Source: Micromonospora foliorum (GTDB taxonomy: Bacteria; Actinomycetota; Actinomycetes; Mycobacteriales; Micromonosporaceae). Taken from it: a stretch of DNA of 44,679 bases. The notes below the pieces were generated by a model, which had not been told where the DNA came from, ran no database searches, and saw nothing but the letters and a program-made list of their open reading frames with translations. The DNA is taken from NCBI RefSeq assembly GCF_022229015.1, contig NZ_JAKKFF010000583.1, positions 1-44,679 on the forward strand, in the 5' to 3' direction. Positions 26,058 to 35,584 of the stretch are shown here, piece by piece; the stretch's first letter is position 1, and each line of letters opens with the position of its first letter. The position numbers were made by a program, and so were the translations under genes.

Positions 26058-26684
26058 CTAGCCGATTCGGACCGCAGCGGCCGTGCCGGCGGGGCAGATG
26101 ACGAGCAGGCAGCTCTCGACCCGTACGTCGTCGATAACCGGGCCGAAGGCATCCGCCGTGGTGCTGGCGAACTGCAGAACCGTGGCGGCGGACAGGATGT
26201 TCGTGAAATAGAAGGTTCTGTACACGTATCCCATGGCCGATGGCGTGTGGCCAGCAGTGTCGAAGGAGAAGCTGTCGACCGTGTGGCCGTTGGCCGTGAC
26301 CTTGCCCGTCACGATGAGGGGGCCGTTGTCGGGGTTGCCGGCGAGGGCGTAGCTCACTCGATAGGTGGTGAGCAGCTTCGTGGGCAGCGTGCGAGCGACC
26401 GCACCCGGGCTGAACCCGTTGAGGTCGAGTGACTGGTTGCCTTCCGCGGCCTGCCAGTCGCGGGTCAGGCCGACGGTGCCGGCGGTGACGGTCCATGCGC
26501 CGAACTGCTGGCCGGCGGCGAACTCCGTGAAGTCGCTGGGAATGGCCGGATTCTCGAAACCGTCGGCGAAGACGGGGGCCGCCGCTGCTGGACTCGCCGG
26601 GAGGGCGGTCAGGAGGGCGGTCAGCGCCATGGCCAGCGCCACTCCGATTGCCGTGCGACGGGTGCGTGGACGCTTCGTCACCAT
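26058..26684 (-). CDS. Secreted choice-of-anchor C (DUF642-like) protein
   Basis: I chose the ATG at 26684, preceded by GGAAGGACAAGC; an upstream ATG would add 21 residues ahead of the signal peptide. The 208-residue product has a twin-Arg-rich signal peptide ending near AAA-A. The mature domain begins VFADGFENPAIPSDF and continues FGAWTVTAGTVGLTRDWQAAEGNQSLDLNG, the hallmark of the choice-of-anchor C / DUF642 beta-sandwich. It ends with DDVRVESC and a short hydrophobic tail. Related domains bind carbohydrate in plant walls; here the ligand is unknown. No sortase motif is present, so it is probably free or loosely held. Confidence 0.78.
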   Translation of the reverse strand: MVTKRPRTRRTAIGVALAMALTALLTALPASPAAAAPVFADGFENPAIPSDFTEFAAGQQFGAWTVTAGTVGLTRDWQAAEGNQSLDLNGFSPGAVARTLPTKLLTTYRVSYALAGNPDNGPLIVTGKVTANGHTVDSFSFDTAGHTPSAMGYVYRTFYFTNILSAATVLQFASTTADAFGPVIDDVRVESCLLVICPAGTAAAVRIG

Positions 26685-26991
26685 GCTTGTCCTTCCGACG
26701 TGGGCATCGGCTGGGGCGGGCCGGGCTCCGTTCCGCGACTCGACCACCGAACGCTGAAGAATCGATGCCCGCGAGTGACGTTACGGTGACGCCGCAAAGC
26801 CTGGCAAGGCCCGCCAATTCCCGGAAACCGGCCAAAATTGACAAGGATTGAGCATCGGAGGGACTTGACATCCACCCGCCGCAACCAGTGGCTGGAGTCG
26901 GTTGTCGACCGCGACGGCGGTCCAGGGCGCCTTCTGGAGACCATCGGCTGGCAGACCAACTCCGGACCGGATCTGCCGTGACGCGTCGGCG
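26685..26991. other. Gap between two minus-strand genes
   Basis: There is no gene. An AT-richer patch (about 26815-26860) contains TTGACA-like sequences on both strands and may be the promoter of the choice-of-anchor C gene. Nothing else was recognised. Confidence 0.35.
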
Positions 26992-27903
26992 TCAGCAGAC
27001 GATGACCAGGTTGGCCATGTCGACGACCGGCCGGTAGCCGAGATCGGCGTAGATCTTGTTCGAGGTCGGATTGGCTTGGTCGGTGAACAGGCAGACCCGC
27101 GCGCCCTCGGCCTGGATTCGTCGGGAAACTTCGGCGACCGCGTTGCTGGCCCAACCACGCCCGCGCTGGGCCGGCGGTGTGTACACCGGGCCTACGCGGG
27201 CCACTCCGAACGACGGTGGGTTGGCGCCGGTGAGGTGCACGGGCTTTCCTGTCTCGTCGGCCCAGAACCACAGCCGTCCGGCTTGGAGCCGGCGCAGCAT
27301 CTCGGCGTGGTCGGGCACTTCGTGCGCACTGGTACCGCGTGGGCGGCCCGCCTGTTCGTCGGCGTCGCCCATGAACGCGGCGAACCACTGCGTGACCAGT
27401 TCCACGTCATCCACGGTCGCGACCACCAGGCCGCCAGGCGCAGGTGGCGGCCACGCCAGCTCGGCGAGCTCGTGCAGCCGTGTGTGCTGGGTGACCTGGA
27501 CTCGACCCCCGCCGAGCCGGGTCAGCTCGGCGGCGCACAGTTCGACGGCCGGCAGGGCCCCGTTGACGGCGATCACCTCCTCCTCGCGTTCGTGCAACGC
27601 CCGGGCCAGCGCAACGGCCGCGTCGTCGGGCATGGGCAGCAGAAACGGCGGGTAGGGGGCGTACGGCGCGGTGCGCATCGCGGCACCGACCACGGCACCG
27701 GAGTCGTCGCTGACCACCAGCCACCAGGTGCGGTCGGGTTGCGAGATCCCCTCGGCCCGCTGGGACATCAGCCGGTGCGCGACGGTGGTCACGACCGTGC
27801 TGACGACCGGATCGGCGCGCAGGTAGTCACCCGCGGCGACCAGGAACTCGCCCGGGTCGGTGAAGAACCGCAGCCGCAGTTTGGCCATCGGGACAGTGCT
27901 CAT
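26992..27903 (-). CDS. GNAT-family acetyltransferase
   Basis: This 303-residue protein has its acetyl-CoA-binding GNAT core in the C-terminal half. RVGPVYTPPAQRGRGWASNAVAEVSRRI carries the Q-x-x-G-x-G/A loop, and ARVCLFTDQANPTSNKIYADLGYRPV matches the later family motifs. The N-terminal half looks like a degenerate second GNAT-like domain. The substrate is unknown. It is transcribed alone, with a short divergent gap to the PHP hydrolase gene. Confidence 0.85.
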   Translation of the reverse strand: MSTVPMAKLRLRFFTDPGEFLVAAGDYLRADPVVSTVVTTVAHRLMSQRAEGISQPDRTWWLVVSDDSGAVVGAAMRTAPYAPYPPFLLPMPDDAAVALARALHEREEEVIAVNGALPAVELCAAELTRLGGGRVQVTQHTRLHELAELAWPPPAPGGLVVATVDDVELVTQWFAAFMGDADEQAGRPRGTSAHEVPDHAEMLRRLQAGRLWFWADETGKPVHLTGANPPSFGVARVGPVYTPPAQRGRGWASNAVAEVSRRIQAEGARVCLFTDQANPTSNKIYADLGYRPVVDMANLVIVC

Positions 27904-28113
27904 CTGCGTACGCTAGCCACCGTCGTACGACGTGCACACGGGATTTTCGTACGGCCGAGGACTGCATCCGCTGAGCCAGCCGAGATTCCTGCGAACGGGC
28001 TGCCGCCGCAAGGTCGGTCTGGCTGGTGATGCCGCATGAGGCGTACCGCACTGTTCGCCTGACCGACGACTCGGTGTGACGTCTCAGCCAGCTCCATCAC
28101 CATCTATATATTC

Positions 28114-29385
28114 ATGACTGGACATCACCCACACCACTGCCACCACGATCACGGATCCGACGACGAGGTGCCGTACGGCCAGGTCGAGGTCCCCGCAGGC
28201 TTCGGCCGACGGGCCCTTCTCGCCGGTGCCGGCGGGACGCTGATGCTGGCCGCGCTACCGACCGCGGCCCGGGCGGCCAACACGACGATGGCTGGCGCCC
28301 CGACCGCGGCGGTCGGCGCCGGCCGGGCATCCCTGATCACCCAGGGCACGATGCTGGTCCACACCGACATGCACAACCACACGGTCATGTCGGACGGTGA
28401 CGGCAGCGCCGAGGCCGCGTTCGCCTCGATGCGCGAGGCCGGTCTAGACGTCGCCGCGCTGACCGATCACGCCACGCTCTTCTCCATCGACGGGCTCAGC
28501 TCGTCCGAGTGGCGGACGACCGGTGACCTGGCCAACGCGGCCAACGACCCGGGCCAGTTCACCGCGATCCGCGGGTTCGAGTGGTCGCATCCTCTGCAGG
28601 GGCACATCAACGTCTGGAACACCTCCGACTTCGCCGACCTGCTGCGGGCCGGCAGCCCCGGCAGCCTGTACACCTGGCTCGCCGGCCGGCCCGGAGGTCT
28701 GGCGAGCTTCAACCACCCCGGTCGGGAGGCGGGCCGGTTCAACAACTTCTCCTTCACCGCCTCGGCCCGGGAGCAACTCGTGGGCCTGGAGATGTTCAAC
28801 CGGACCGACGACTTCCTCTTCGAGGGCTGGTCGTCGGGCCTGGCGTCACCGCTGGTGGCGTGCCTGAACGCCGGTTGGCGGCCGGCGCTCACCGGCGTCA
28901 CCGACGAGCACGGCACCACCTGGGGCTTCCACGAGGGCAAGGGTCGCAGCGGCCTGTGGGTCGCCGAGAACACCCGCGCCGCGGTGTTCGAGGCGATGGC
29001 CGCTCGCCGTTCCTTCGCCACCCGTGTGTCGGGGCTACGGGTGGACTCCACCGCCAACGGCGTACGCATGGGTGGGGTGCTGAACGTGACCTCCGGCGAC
29101 GTCCGGTTCCTGCTGGATTTGGACCGCGGCTCGGCCTGGGACGGCAAGCCCCTGCGGATCCAGGTCCTCCGTCCCGGCACCTCGGCGCCGACCGTCGTCG
29201 ATGTCATCGACACCGTCAACGGTCAGGTCACCGACTTCACCGTGCCGCTCAACGTCACCGACGGCGACTGGGTGGTGCTCCGGATCTCCGACCCGTCCCT
29301 GCCCAACGGCACCCCCGGCCCGGCCGGTCACCCGTGTAACGACTTCGGTGTGGCCTACACCAGCCCCTGGTGGCTCCGGCCCTGA
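28114..29385 (+). CDS. Tat-exported PHP-domain (CehA/McbA-like) metallohydrolase
   Basis: This 423-residue protein has a His-rich N terminus (HHPHHCHHDHG), then a twin-arginine signal (GRRALLAGAGGTLMLAALP). A PHP metal-dependent hydrolase domain follows, with HTDMHNHTVMSDGDGS, LTDHAT, the EWSH segment and FNHPG as probable metal ligands. A C-terminal beta-rich extension (about 300-423) ends the protein. Tat export suggests folding with bound metal in the cytoplasm. Proteins of this kind act on phosphoesters or carbamate/amide bonds; the substrate here is not evident. The His-rich leader before the Tat motif is unusual and could hold metal until export. Confidence 0.83.
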   Translation: MTGHHPHHCHHDHGSDDEVPYGQVEVPAGFGRRALLAGAGGTLMLAALPTAARAANTTMAGAPTAAVGAGRASLITQGTMLVHTDMHNHTVMSDGDGSAEAAFASMREAGLDVAALTDHATLFSIDGLSSSEWRTTGDLANAANDPGQFTAIRGFEWSHPLQGHINVWNTSDFADLLRAGSPGSLYTWLAGRPGGLASFNHPGREAGRFNNFSFTASAREQLVGLEMFNRTDDFLFEGWSSGLASPLVACLNAGWRPALTGVTDEHGTTWGFHEGKGRSGLWVAENTRAAVFEAMAARRSFATRVSGLRVDSTANGVRMGGVLNVTSGDVRFLLDLDRGSAWDGKPLRIQVLRPGTSAPTVVDVIDTVNGQVTDFTVPLNVTDGDWVVLRISDPSLPNGTPGPAGHPCNDFGVAYTSPWWLRP

Positions 29386-29395
29386 CCGTCGAGGT

Positions 29396-29453
29396 GCCGG
29401 TCCCGGCACGGCCGGCCAGCCGCAGACGGCTGCGTGGTCGTTCCGGGACCGGC
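29396..29453. terminator. Nested hairpin between convergent genes
   Basis: GCCGGTCCCGG pairs perfectly with CCGGGACCGGC. The loop between them contains a second perfect hairpin CAGCCG-CAGA-CGGCTG (29418-29433). It lies between the PHP gene and the opposing aminopeptidase and probably terminates both. Confidence 0.6.
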
Positions 29454-29488
29454 ATTCGGCTCCGCGGGATGGCCGCGCCCCAGCGTGG

Positions 29489-30829
29489 TCAGCGGGGTAG
29501 TGGAGGCAGCGTCGGGCTGTCGAGCCAGGCATCGAACAGATCATCCAAGGGCGCGCGGGCGAAGCGCTGGGCGTGCAGTCGGAACTGCTCGCTCGTCACC
29601 GTCGAGTGCCGGTGTTCGGCGACCCAGGCGCGCAGGAGCGCGAAGAACGACTCGTCGCCGACCCGCTTCCGCAGGGCGTGCACCGTGAGCGCGCCGCGCT
29701 TGTAGACCAGCGGGTCGAACATCCGGTCGACACCGGGGTCCGCGACGATGACGCTGCGGGGGCGATCCGCGATCCACGCGTACCACCGCGCGGCCAGGGC
29801 ATCCGTCGGTAGGTCGCCGCAGACACCGGACCACAACCACTCGGCGTACGTGGCGAAGCCTTCGTTGAGCCAGATATGCCGCCAGTCCGCCACCGTGAGG
29901 CTGTTGCCGAACCACTGGTGGGCCAGTTCGTGCACGACGAGCCGCTCGTGCGTGCGCCGCCCGTCGACGTGGTTCCGTCCGAAGACGGCCATGCCCTGCG
30001 CTTCGACGGGATCGTCGAGGTCGTCGTCGGCGACCACGACGACGTACTCCCGGAACGGGTACGGCCCGAAGAGCCGCTGCAGCGCCGACATGATCTCACC
30101 GTGCCGACCGAAGTCGTGGGCGACGTTCCGGCGCAGCGCGGGCGGGATCGCCGCGCGCTGCACCACCTCACCGACAGCCAGGTCCACCACCTCGTAACGT
30201 CCGATCTGGACGCTCATCAGGTACGGCGAGGTGGGCTCGCGCCGCTCGTACACCCAGGTCGTGCCGCCCGCGCCTCGCCGCTGGAGCACGGGATCACCGG
30301 TCACCAGCACCGTGTACGGGGAGGAGGTCGTCACTGTCACCCGGAAGGTGGCCTTGGCGCCGGGCTGGTCATCGCACGGAAACCAGGACGGCGACCCGTT
30401 CGGCTGGCTGGCCACGAGTACCCCGTCGGTGAGTTCCTCCCACCCGAGTTCGCCCCACCGGCCGGAGATGGGCACCGGCTTTCCCGCGTACCGGATCTCC
30501 ACCCGGAAGGTGTCCCCGGCGGCGATCGGCCGCTCGGGTTTGATCTGCAGCTTGTCCGGCCGGTGCAGGTACTTCGCCGGGCGCCCGTCCACCCGGACGT
30601 CCTGGACCCGGAGCCGACCGAGATCGAGAGTGAACCGCGACAGCGACTGCCCGGCCACCGCGGTGATGTCCGCCCGGCCACCGAGACGGTTCGACACGAC
30701 CCGGTAGTCGAGGTCGAGGTCGTAGTGCAGCACCCGGTAGCCGCCGTTGCCGTGTTCGGGCAGGTAGGAGTCGCCCGAGCGACCGGCGCCGGGCGTTGCG
30801 CCGCTCCGCGCCGACGCCTTCGGGTTCAC
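29489..30829 (-). CDS. M1-family zinc aminopeptidase paired with the Pls synthetase
   Basis: This 446-residue cytoplasmic-type metallopeptidase has HELAH at 300-304 and the third zinc ligand Glu323, exactly the HExxH-x18-E motif of family M1. The exopeptidase region (GMAVFGRN) lies upstream. At under 450 residues it is a short M1 form without the large C-terminal helical domain. The GTG start overlaps the stop of the poly(amino acid) synthetase gene by 4 bases, so the two are co-translated. Epsilon-poly-lysine producers are known to have Zn aminopeptidases that degrade the polymer. By analogy this enzyme may trim or detoxify the product of the neighbouring synthetase; that link is inference. 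Confidence 0.87.
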   Translation of the reverse strand: MNPKASARSGATPGAGRSGDSYLPEHGNGGYRVLHYDLDLDYRVVSNRLGGRADITAVAGQSLSRFTLDLGRLRVQDVRVDGRPAKYLHRPDKLQIKPERPIAAGDTFRVEIRYAGKPVPISGRWGELGWEELTDGVLVASQPNGSPSWFPCDDQPGAKATFRVTVTTSSPYTVLVTGDPVLQRRGAGGTTWVYERREPTSPYLMSVQIGRYEVVDLAVGEVVQRAAIPPALRRNVAHDFGRHGEIMSALQRLFGPYPFREYVVVVADDDLDDPVEAQGMAVFGRNHVDGRRTHERLVVHELAHQWFGNSLTVADWRHIWLNEGFATYAEWLWSGVCGDLPTDALAARWYAWIADRPRSVIVADPGVDRMFDPLVYKRGALTVHALRKRVGDESFFALLRAWVAEHRHSTVTSEQFRLHAQRFARAPLDDLFDAWLDSPTLPPLPR

Positions 30830-33800
30830 GCCGACCGTGCCGCTGGCGCCGCCCAGGTGGTGATCGGGTTACCCAACCACCGGCTGTCGCACGGCACGGC
30901 GTCGCCGCGGGTCACCAGCGAACCGGGCCCGACGGTGGTCCGCGCCCCGATGCTCGCGCCTGGTAGGACGATGCCGTGCGGGCCCAGCGCGGCTCCCGCG
31001 CCCAGTGTCACCACGTCCATGCTCATCACACGATCATGGAACAGGTGGGTCTGCACCACACAACCGCGGTTCACCGTTGCGCCGTCGCCGAGGCGCACCA
31101 GGTCGTACTCGGGCAGCCAGTAGGTCTCCAGCCAGACGCCTCGGCCGATTTTCGCACCGAGCGTGCGCAGCCACGCCGTCAGCAGTGGCGTGCCGGTCGC
31201 AAAGCGGACAAACCACGGCGCGGCAAGGACCTCGACGAACGTGTCGGCCAGCTCGTTGCGCCACACGAACGAGGTCCACAGCGCCCGCTCGGCGACCCGG
31301 AAGCGCCCGACCAGCAGCCACTTCGCGGCCGTCGCGAGGGCGGCGGCGACGATCGCGGCGCCCAGCAGCACCGGCCCGGCGGCGAGCGCCGCCGCCCACC
31401 ACCCGGCAGCCCGCCAGACGAACGCGAGTACGGCCAGGACGCCGATCGCCAGGGCGCCGGCGCACATCACCGGAACGATCCGGCACAGCTCGATCGCGGC
31501 CCGGGCCAGCTTCAGCCGGACCGGCGGGTCGAAGGTGCGGCTGGTGTCGGCGGCTTCCACGGTCCGGCGCAGCGGCATCGGCGGCGCGCCGAGCCACGAC
31601 GAACCCTTCTTCGCCTTGAACGGCGCCGACGACAACACCCCGACCAGCCCACGCTTCGGCACCGAACGCCCGGGCGCCGCCATTCCTGAGTTGCCGAGGA
31701 ACGCCTGCTTACCGATGCGGGCCGGGGCCACCCGCAGCCACCCGTGGCTCAGCTCGTATGTCGCGACCATGGTGTCGTCGGCCAGGAAGGCCCCGTCGGC
31801 GACAGTGGTCATCGCCGGCAGTGCGAGCACGGTGGACGCCTCCACCCCGCGCCCCACCTTCGCGCCCAGCAACCGCAACCACACCGGCGTGAAAAGACTG
31901 GCGTAGAGCGGGAACAGCCCGACCCGTGCCATCCCCATCAGCCGCTCGGTCGTCCACACCTGCCACGCCACCCGCCCCTGCACAGGGTGGTACCCGGCGC
32001 GCAGGCCGATGCTCAGCGCCCGGACGGCCCCGAGCACCAGCAGCGCATAGCCCACGACGTAGGCGACGGTCGCCACCGCGACGGCGGCCAACACGGCGCC
32101 GACCGCCGGTCGGACGGCGAGCGTCCAGCCGAGCAGGGCGAGCGCCGGCAGGGCGGCCACGACCGGAACCAGCCCCAGCAACTGGGCGGTCATCCCGTAT
32201 GCGAGCGGCCAGAGGCGCGCCCCCGTCCGCGATCGAGGGGGACGCTGCCCGGGCCACCCGTCCGAGTCCTTCCCAGCGGCTGCGGCCGGTGAGCCGGCCC
32301 ACTGTTGGTTGGCCGGTACGGCGCCGGTCACCGTCGAGCCCGCGGCGACGCGGGCGCCCTTGCCGACCCGGGCGCCCGGCATCAGGGTGCTGCGCGATCC
32401 GACCCGGGCGTCGGCACCGACTCGCACCCTGCCGATCCGGACCACATCGCCGTCGACCCAGTGGCCGGACAGGTCGACCTCCGGCTCGATCGCCGCGCCG
32501 CGGCCGAGCTTCAGCAGGCCGGTCACCGGCGGCGCGGAGTGCAGGTCGACGTCAGCCCCGATCTGCGCGCCGAGAGCCCTGGCGTAAGTGATCATCCAGG
32601 ACGCTCCGGCGACGCTCGTGGCGCCGGTCAGCTCGGCGAGGCGTTCGGCGGCCCACAGCCGCAGGTGCACGCCGCCACCGCGTGGGTAGCTGCCGGGGCG
32701 TACCCCGCGGAGCAACAGTCGCGCTCCCGCGGCGGCCACGGCGATCCGGCCCAGCGGACTGAACAGCAGAAGCCAGCCCAGCGCCACCCACCACCAGGAC
32801 ACGACCGGCGCCCACGACGCCGGCGCGAGCAGGACGAGGACGTTGCCGAGGGCGGCCAGGACGGTCAGCCAGCGCAGCCCGACCAGCGCGAGCATCGGCA
32901 CCATCAGCGCGGCCTGGATCAGTCCGGCGCGCCTCGGCGTCGGACGGACCTCTCGGCGCGTCGCCGCCGTGGTGTCGAGCGCGTCGAGCACGGCCGCGAG
33001 CCGCGACAGTTTCGGGTGGAGGTAGATGTCGGCCACCGAGACGCGCGGGTACCGGCGCCTGATCCATGCCACCAGTTGCGCCGCGTTCAGGCTGCTGCCG
33101 CCGTGGGTGAAGAAGTCGGCGTCGGCCTCGATGGGGCGTACACCGAGGATCTCCGCCCAACCGCCCGCGAGCCATTCCTCCGTCGCGGTCAGCTCACCCG
33201 CAGCGTTCTCATCGGTGGCCAGCGGCCAGGGCAGCGCGGCCCGATCCACCTTGCCGGACGTCCGGGTCGGCAGCGCGTCCACCACGGCCAGCAGCGGCAC
33301 GAGCGCGGCCGGCAGCTGCTCACGGATCCGCAGCGCCGCCGTCGCGGCATCGAAGGCGACGCCGTCGTGCGGAACCACGTACCCCACCAGCAGTTGGTTG
33401 CCCGCGGCGGTGCGCTGCACCGCCGCGGCGGCACCGGCGACGCCGGGCAGTGCCTGCAGCGCGGCGTCGATCTCACCCAGCTCGATCCGGCGTCCGCCGA
33501 GCTTCACCTGCTCGTCACCGCGGCCGACGAACAGGAGCCCTTCGGGCTCCGCGCGGACGATGTCCCCGCTGCGGTACGCCCGCTGCCAACCGAGCGCGGG
33601 CAGCGTCGCGAACTTCTCGGCGTCCCTGCCCGGATCCAGATAGCGGGCGAGGCCCACCCCACCGATCACCAGCTCACCGGTCTCACCCATCGCCACCGGA
33701 GTGCCGGAGCCGTCGACCACGGCGAGCTCCCAGCCGGCCAGCGGCAGCCCGATGCGTACCGGTCCCTCGCCGGTCATCCGCGCGGCGCAGGCGACCACTG

Positions 33801-34740
33801 TCGCCTCGGTCGGTCCGTACGTGTTCCAGACCTCCCGGCCCTCGACGGCCAGGCGCTGTGCGAGTTCCGGTGGGCAGGCCTCCCCACCGAAGATCAGCAG
33901 CCGGACCTCCTCCAGCGCCTCGACCGGCCACAGCGCGGCGAGCGTCGGCACCGTCGATACCACCGAGATGCGCTGCTCGGCCAACCACGGACCGAGGTCG
34001 ACGCCGCTGCGGACGAGCGACCGCGTGGCCGGCACCAGACACGCGCCGTGCCGCCACGCGAGCCACATCTCCTCGCAGGACGCGTCGAACGCCACCGACA
34101 GCCCGGCCAGGACCCGATCCTGCGGGCCGATCGCCTCGCTGGCCTCGTCGGCGAGGAACAACTGCGCCTCGGCGTCCACGAAAGCGGCCGCCGCCCCGTG
34201 GCTGACCGCAACCCCCTTCGGGGTGCCCGTCGAGCCGGAGGTGAAGATGATCCAGGCGTCGTCGTCCGGGCCGGGCCGGCCGGTCCGACCCGCGGGGGTA
34301 CGGCGCAACGACACCGTCAGCCCGTCACCGAGGACCGCCACGACCCCCGCCTCGGCGAAGACGAGCTCGGCGCGTTCCTCCGGATCGTCCGCGTCGACCG
34401 GCACGTAGGCCGCGCCCGCCGCGAGAACGCCGAGGATCGCCAGGTACAGCTCGGCCGTACCGGAGGAGATCCGGACGCCCACGCGGTCGCCGACACCGAT
34501 GCCGTGTCCGGCGAGCGACCTCCGGACTGCCTCGACCTCGTCGGCCAGGTCGCGGTACGTCAGTGCCGTAGCGCCGTTGTCGAGAGCAGGAGCCTCGGGG
34601 TGCGTGCGCACGGAGTCGTCGAGTATGTCGACGAGCGTGCGGCGGGCCGGGGCCGAGGGGGATCGGAACACCGCCGGGGTCACCCGTGCGGTAGCCACCG
34701 GAGGAGGCGCGACCACCTGCAGATCACTCGTCACGGGCAC
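30826..34740 (-). CDS. pls: Pls/PosA-type membrane poly(amino acid) synthetase (single-module NRPS)
   Basis: This 1304-residue protein has the layout of epsilon-poly-lysine synthetase (about 1320 residues). It has an adenylation domain (about 35-510: IIFTSGSTGTPKGVAVSH, NTYGPTEA, YRSGD, GRGDEQVKLGGRR, TSGKVDR). A carrier domain follows with FFTHGGSSL, Ser550 as the likely pantetheine site. Six or so membrane helices alternate with three C-terminal soluble repeats containing left-handed beta-helix hexapeptides (VRIGRVRVGADARVGSR). It would activate one amino acid and polymerise it without a template. The selectivity region begins FDASCEEMW; the acidic residue where Trp is common suggests a basic amino acid such as lysine, ornithine or diaminobutyrate, but I cannot fix which. 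The start codon is ATG, after an AT-containing leader. Confidence 0.88.
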   Translation of the reverse strand: MPVTSDLQVVAPPPVATARVTPAVFRSPSAPARRTLVDILDDSVRTHPEAPALDNGATALTYRDLADEVEAVRRSLAGHGIGVGDRVGVRISSGTAELYLAILGVLAAGAAYVPVDADDPEERAELVFAEAGVVAVLGDGLTVSLRRTPAGRTGRPGPDDDAWIIFTSGSTGTPKGVAVSHGAAAAFVDAEAQLFLADEASEAIGPQDRVLAGLSVAFDASCEEMWLAWRHGACLVPATRSLVRSGVDLGPWLAEQRISVVSTVPTLAALWPVEALEEVRLLIFGGEACPPELAQRLAVEGREVWNTYGPTEATVVACAARMTGEGPVRIGLPLAGWELAVVDGSGTPVAMGETGELVIGGVGLARYLDPGRDAEKFATLPALGWQRAYRSGDIVRAEPEGLLFVGRGDEQVKLGGRRIELGEIDAALQALPGVAGAAAAVQRTAAGNQLLVGYVVPHDGVAFDAATAALRIREQLPAALVPLLAVVDALPTRTSGKVDRAALPWPLATDENAAGELTATEEWLAGGWAEILGVRPIEADADFFTHGGSSLNAAQLVAWIRRRYPRVSVADIYLHPKLSRLAAVLDALDTTAATRREVRPTPRRAGLIQAALMVPMLALVGLRWLTVLAALGNVLVLLAPASWAPVVSWWWVALGWLLLFSPLGRIAVAAAGARLLLRGVRPGSYPRGGGVHLRLWAAERLAELTGATSVAGASWMITYARALGAQIGADVDLHSAPPVTGLLKLGRGAAIEPEVDLSGHWVDGDVVRIGRVRVGADARVGSRSTLMPGARVGKGARVAAGSTVTGAVPANQQWAGSPAAAAGKDSDGWPGQRPPRSRTGARLWPLAYGMTAQLLGLVPVVAALPALALLGWTLAVRPAVGAVLAAVAVATVAYVVGYALLVLGAVRALSIGLRAGYHPVQGRVAWQVWTTERLMGMARVGLFPLYASLFTPVWLRLLGAKVGRGVEASTVLALPAMTTVADGAFLADDTMVATYELSHGWLRVAPARIGKQAFLGNSGMAAPGRSVPKRGLVGVLSSAPFKAKKGSSWLGAPPMPLRRTVEAADTSRTFDPPVRLKLARAAIELCRIVPVMCAGALAIGVLAVLAFVWRAAGWWAAALAAGPVLLGAAIVAAALATAAKWLLVGRFRVAERALWTSFVWRNELADTFVEVLAAPWFVRFATGTPLLTAWLRTLGAKIGRGVWLETYWLPEYDLVRLGDGATVNRGCVVQTHLFHDRVMSMDVVTLGAGAALGPHGIVLPGASIGARTTVGPGSLVTRGDAVPCDSRWLGNPITTWAAPAARSA

Positions 34741-34970
34741 CGGGTGTTCACCATCTTCACCTCGCGGATCGGCGTCAACCAGGCGTGCGGCATGCGGACC
34801 CGCCCTGGGCAGCCCTCAACGCTACGTCGCACCCGGCCGGGAAGGCGGGTAGGCAACGGCTTCGTGTCCACCACCACAGCGATCGTCGAACGGCTGCGAT
34901 ATGCCGCGAAGTGACCGAGTCGGTGCCGCCGCCCTCCACGCCTACCGCGGCGGCCGACGATGTCGCGTGC

Positions 34971-35228
34971 CTACTCGGGCCGTTCGTCGCTGCGGATGTG
35001 AACGGTCCCGCCGCCGCTGCGCAGATCCTCCGTCACCTGCTTCTCGGTCAGGGCGACAAGGTGCGAGTCGACGGTCGCCTCGTCCTTGAGCCGCGCGTGC
35101 GTTTCGTGAACGCGGGCGGAAAGCTCGGCCTCGTCGGCATCCGGAAAGCGTTGTTTCAGCGTCTCGACCTGACGTTGCAGGGCGATCTCCGGGTCAACGA
35201 GACCGCCGGTGGCCGCGGGTTCGGTCAT
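34971..35228 (-). CDS. Small three-helix-bundle dimerisation-domain protein
   Basis: The ATG at 35228 has GCGAGG before it. The 85-residue acidic, helical protein contains ALQRQVETLKQRFPDADEAE and a LVALTEKQVTEDL segment, typical of the small 'three-helix bundle dimerisation domain' proteins common in actinomycetes. Function is unknown. It has no signal or membrane segment. It sits about 230 bases before the synthetase gene on the same strand, too far to call an operon. Confidence 0.6.
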   Translation of the reverse strand: MTEPAATGGLVDPEIALQRQVETLKQRFPDADEAELSARVHETHARLKDEATVDSHLVALTEKQVTEDLRSGGGTVHIRSDERPE

Positions 35229-35584
35229 CACACACCTCGCCTTCGTCCTTTGTGTCTTGGTGGTGGTGCCCTGAACATCCGCTCGACACGCATTCGTTCG
35301 CGCAACGTTCACCTTCGATGTCGGCCCTCCCGCGCCGTCGGTGAGACGTTCGAGAACCTCGGGTCCTCACCCGCTAAGCGGCCATTCAACAACCTAACCT
35401 CCTAGGATGCCTTACGGATTGTGCCGCAACCGACCCACGTCACCTACGAATCCGAGCTGACGACGAGCGAGCCCACGAAGTTCGAGAATTCGCGCCCAGA
35501 ATCGGTAACCAAATCGGCCGGCCGACCCGTCAGTCAGGTGACAGACCGCCGCTGCGGGCGGTCGGGCGAGGAGGGGTACGGGAT
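35229..35584. other. Divergent intergenic region
   Basis: I see no gene. AT-richer tracts (about 35385-35415 and 35500-35520) may hold the promoters of the three-helix protein (minus) and the membrane protein / sigma factor operon (plus). AGGAGGGG at about 35570 is the ribosome site of the latter. Confidence 0.35.

Noticed and set aside
30826..34740. Pls-type protein as an ordinary NRPS module with acyltransferase
   Set aside because: A single A-T pair followed by membrane helices and tandem beta-helix repeats matches Pls/PosA, not a peptide assembly line.
34785..35405. Long plus-strand open frame upstream of the sigma locus
   Set aside because: It lies antisense to the small three-helix protein, which has a better family fit, start and ribosome site.
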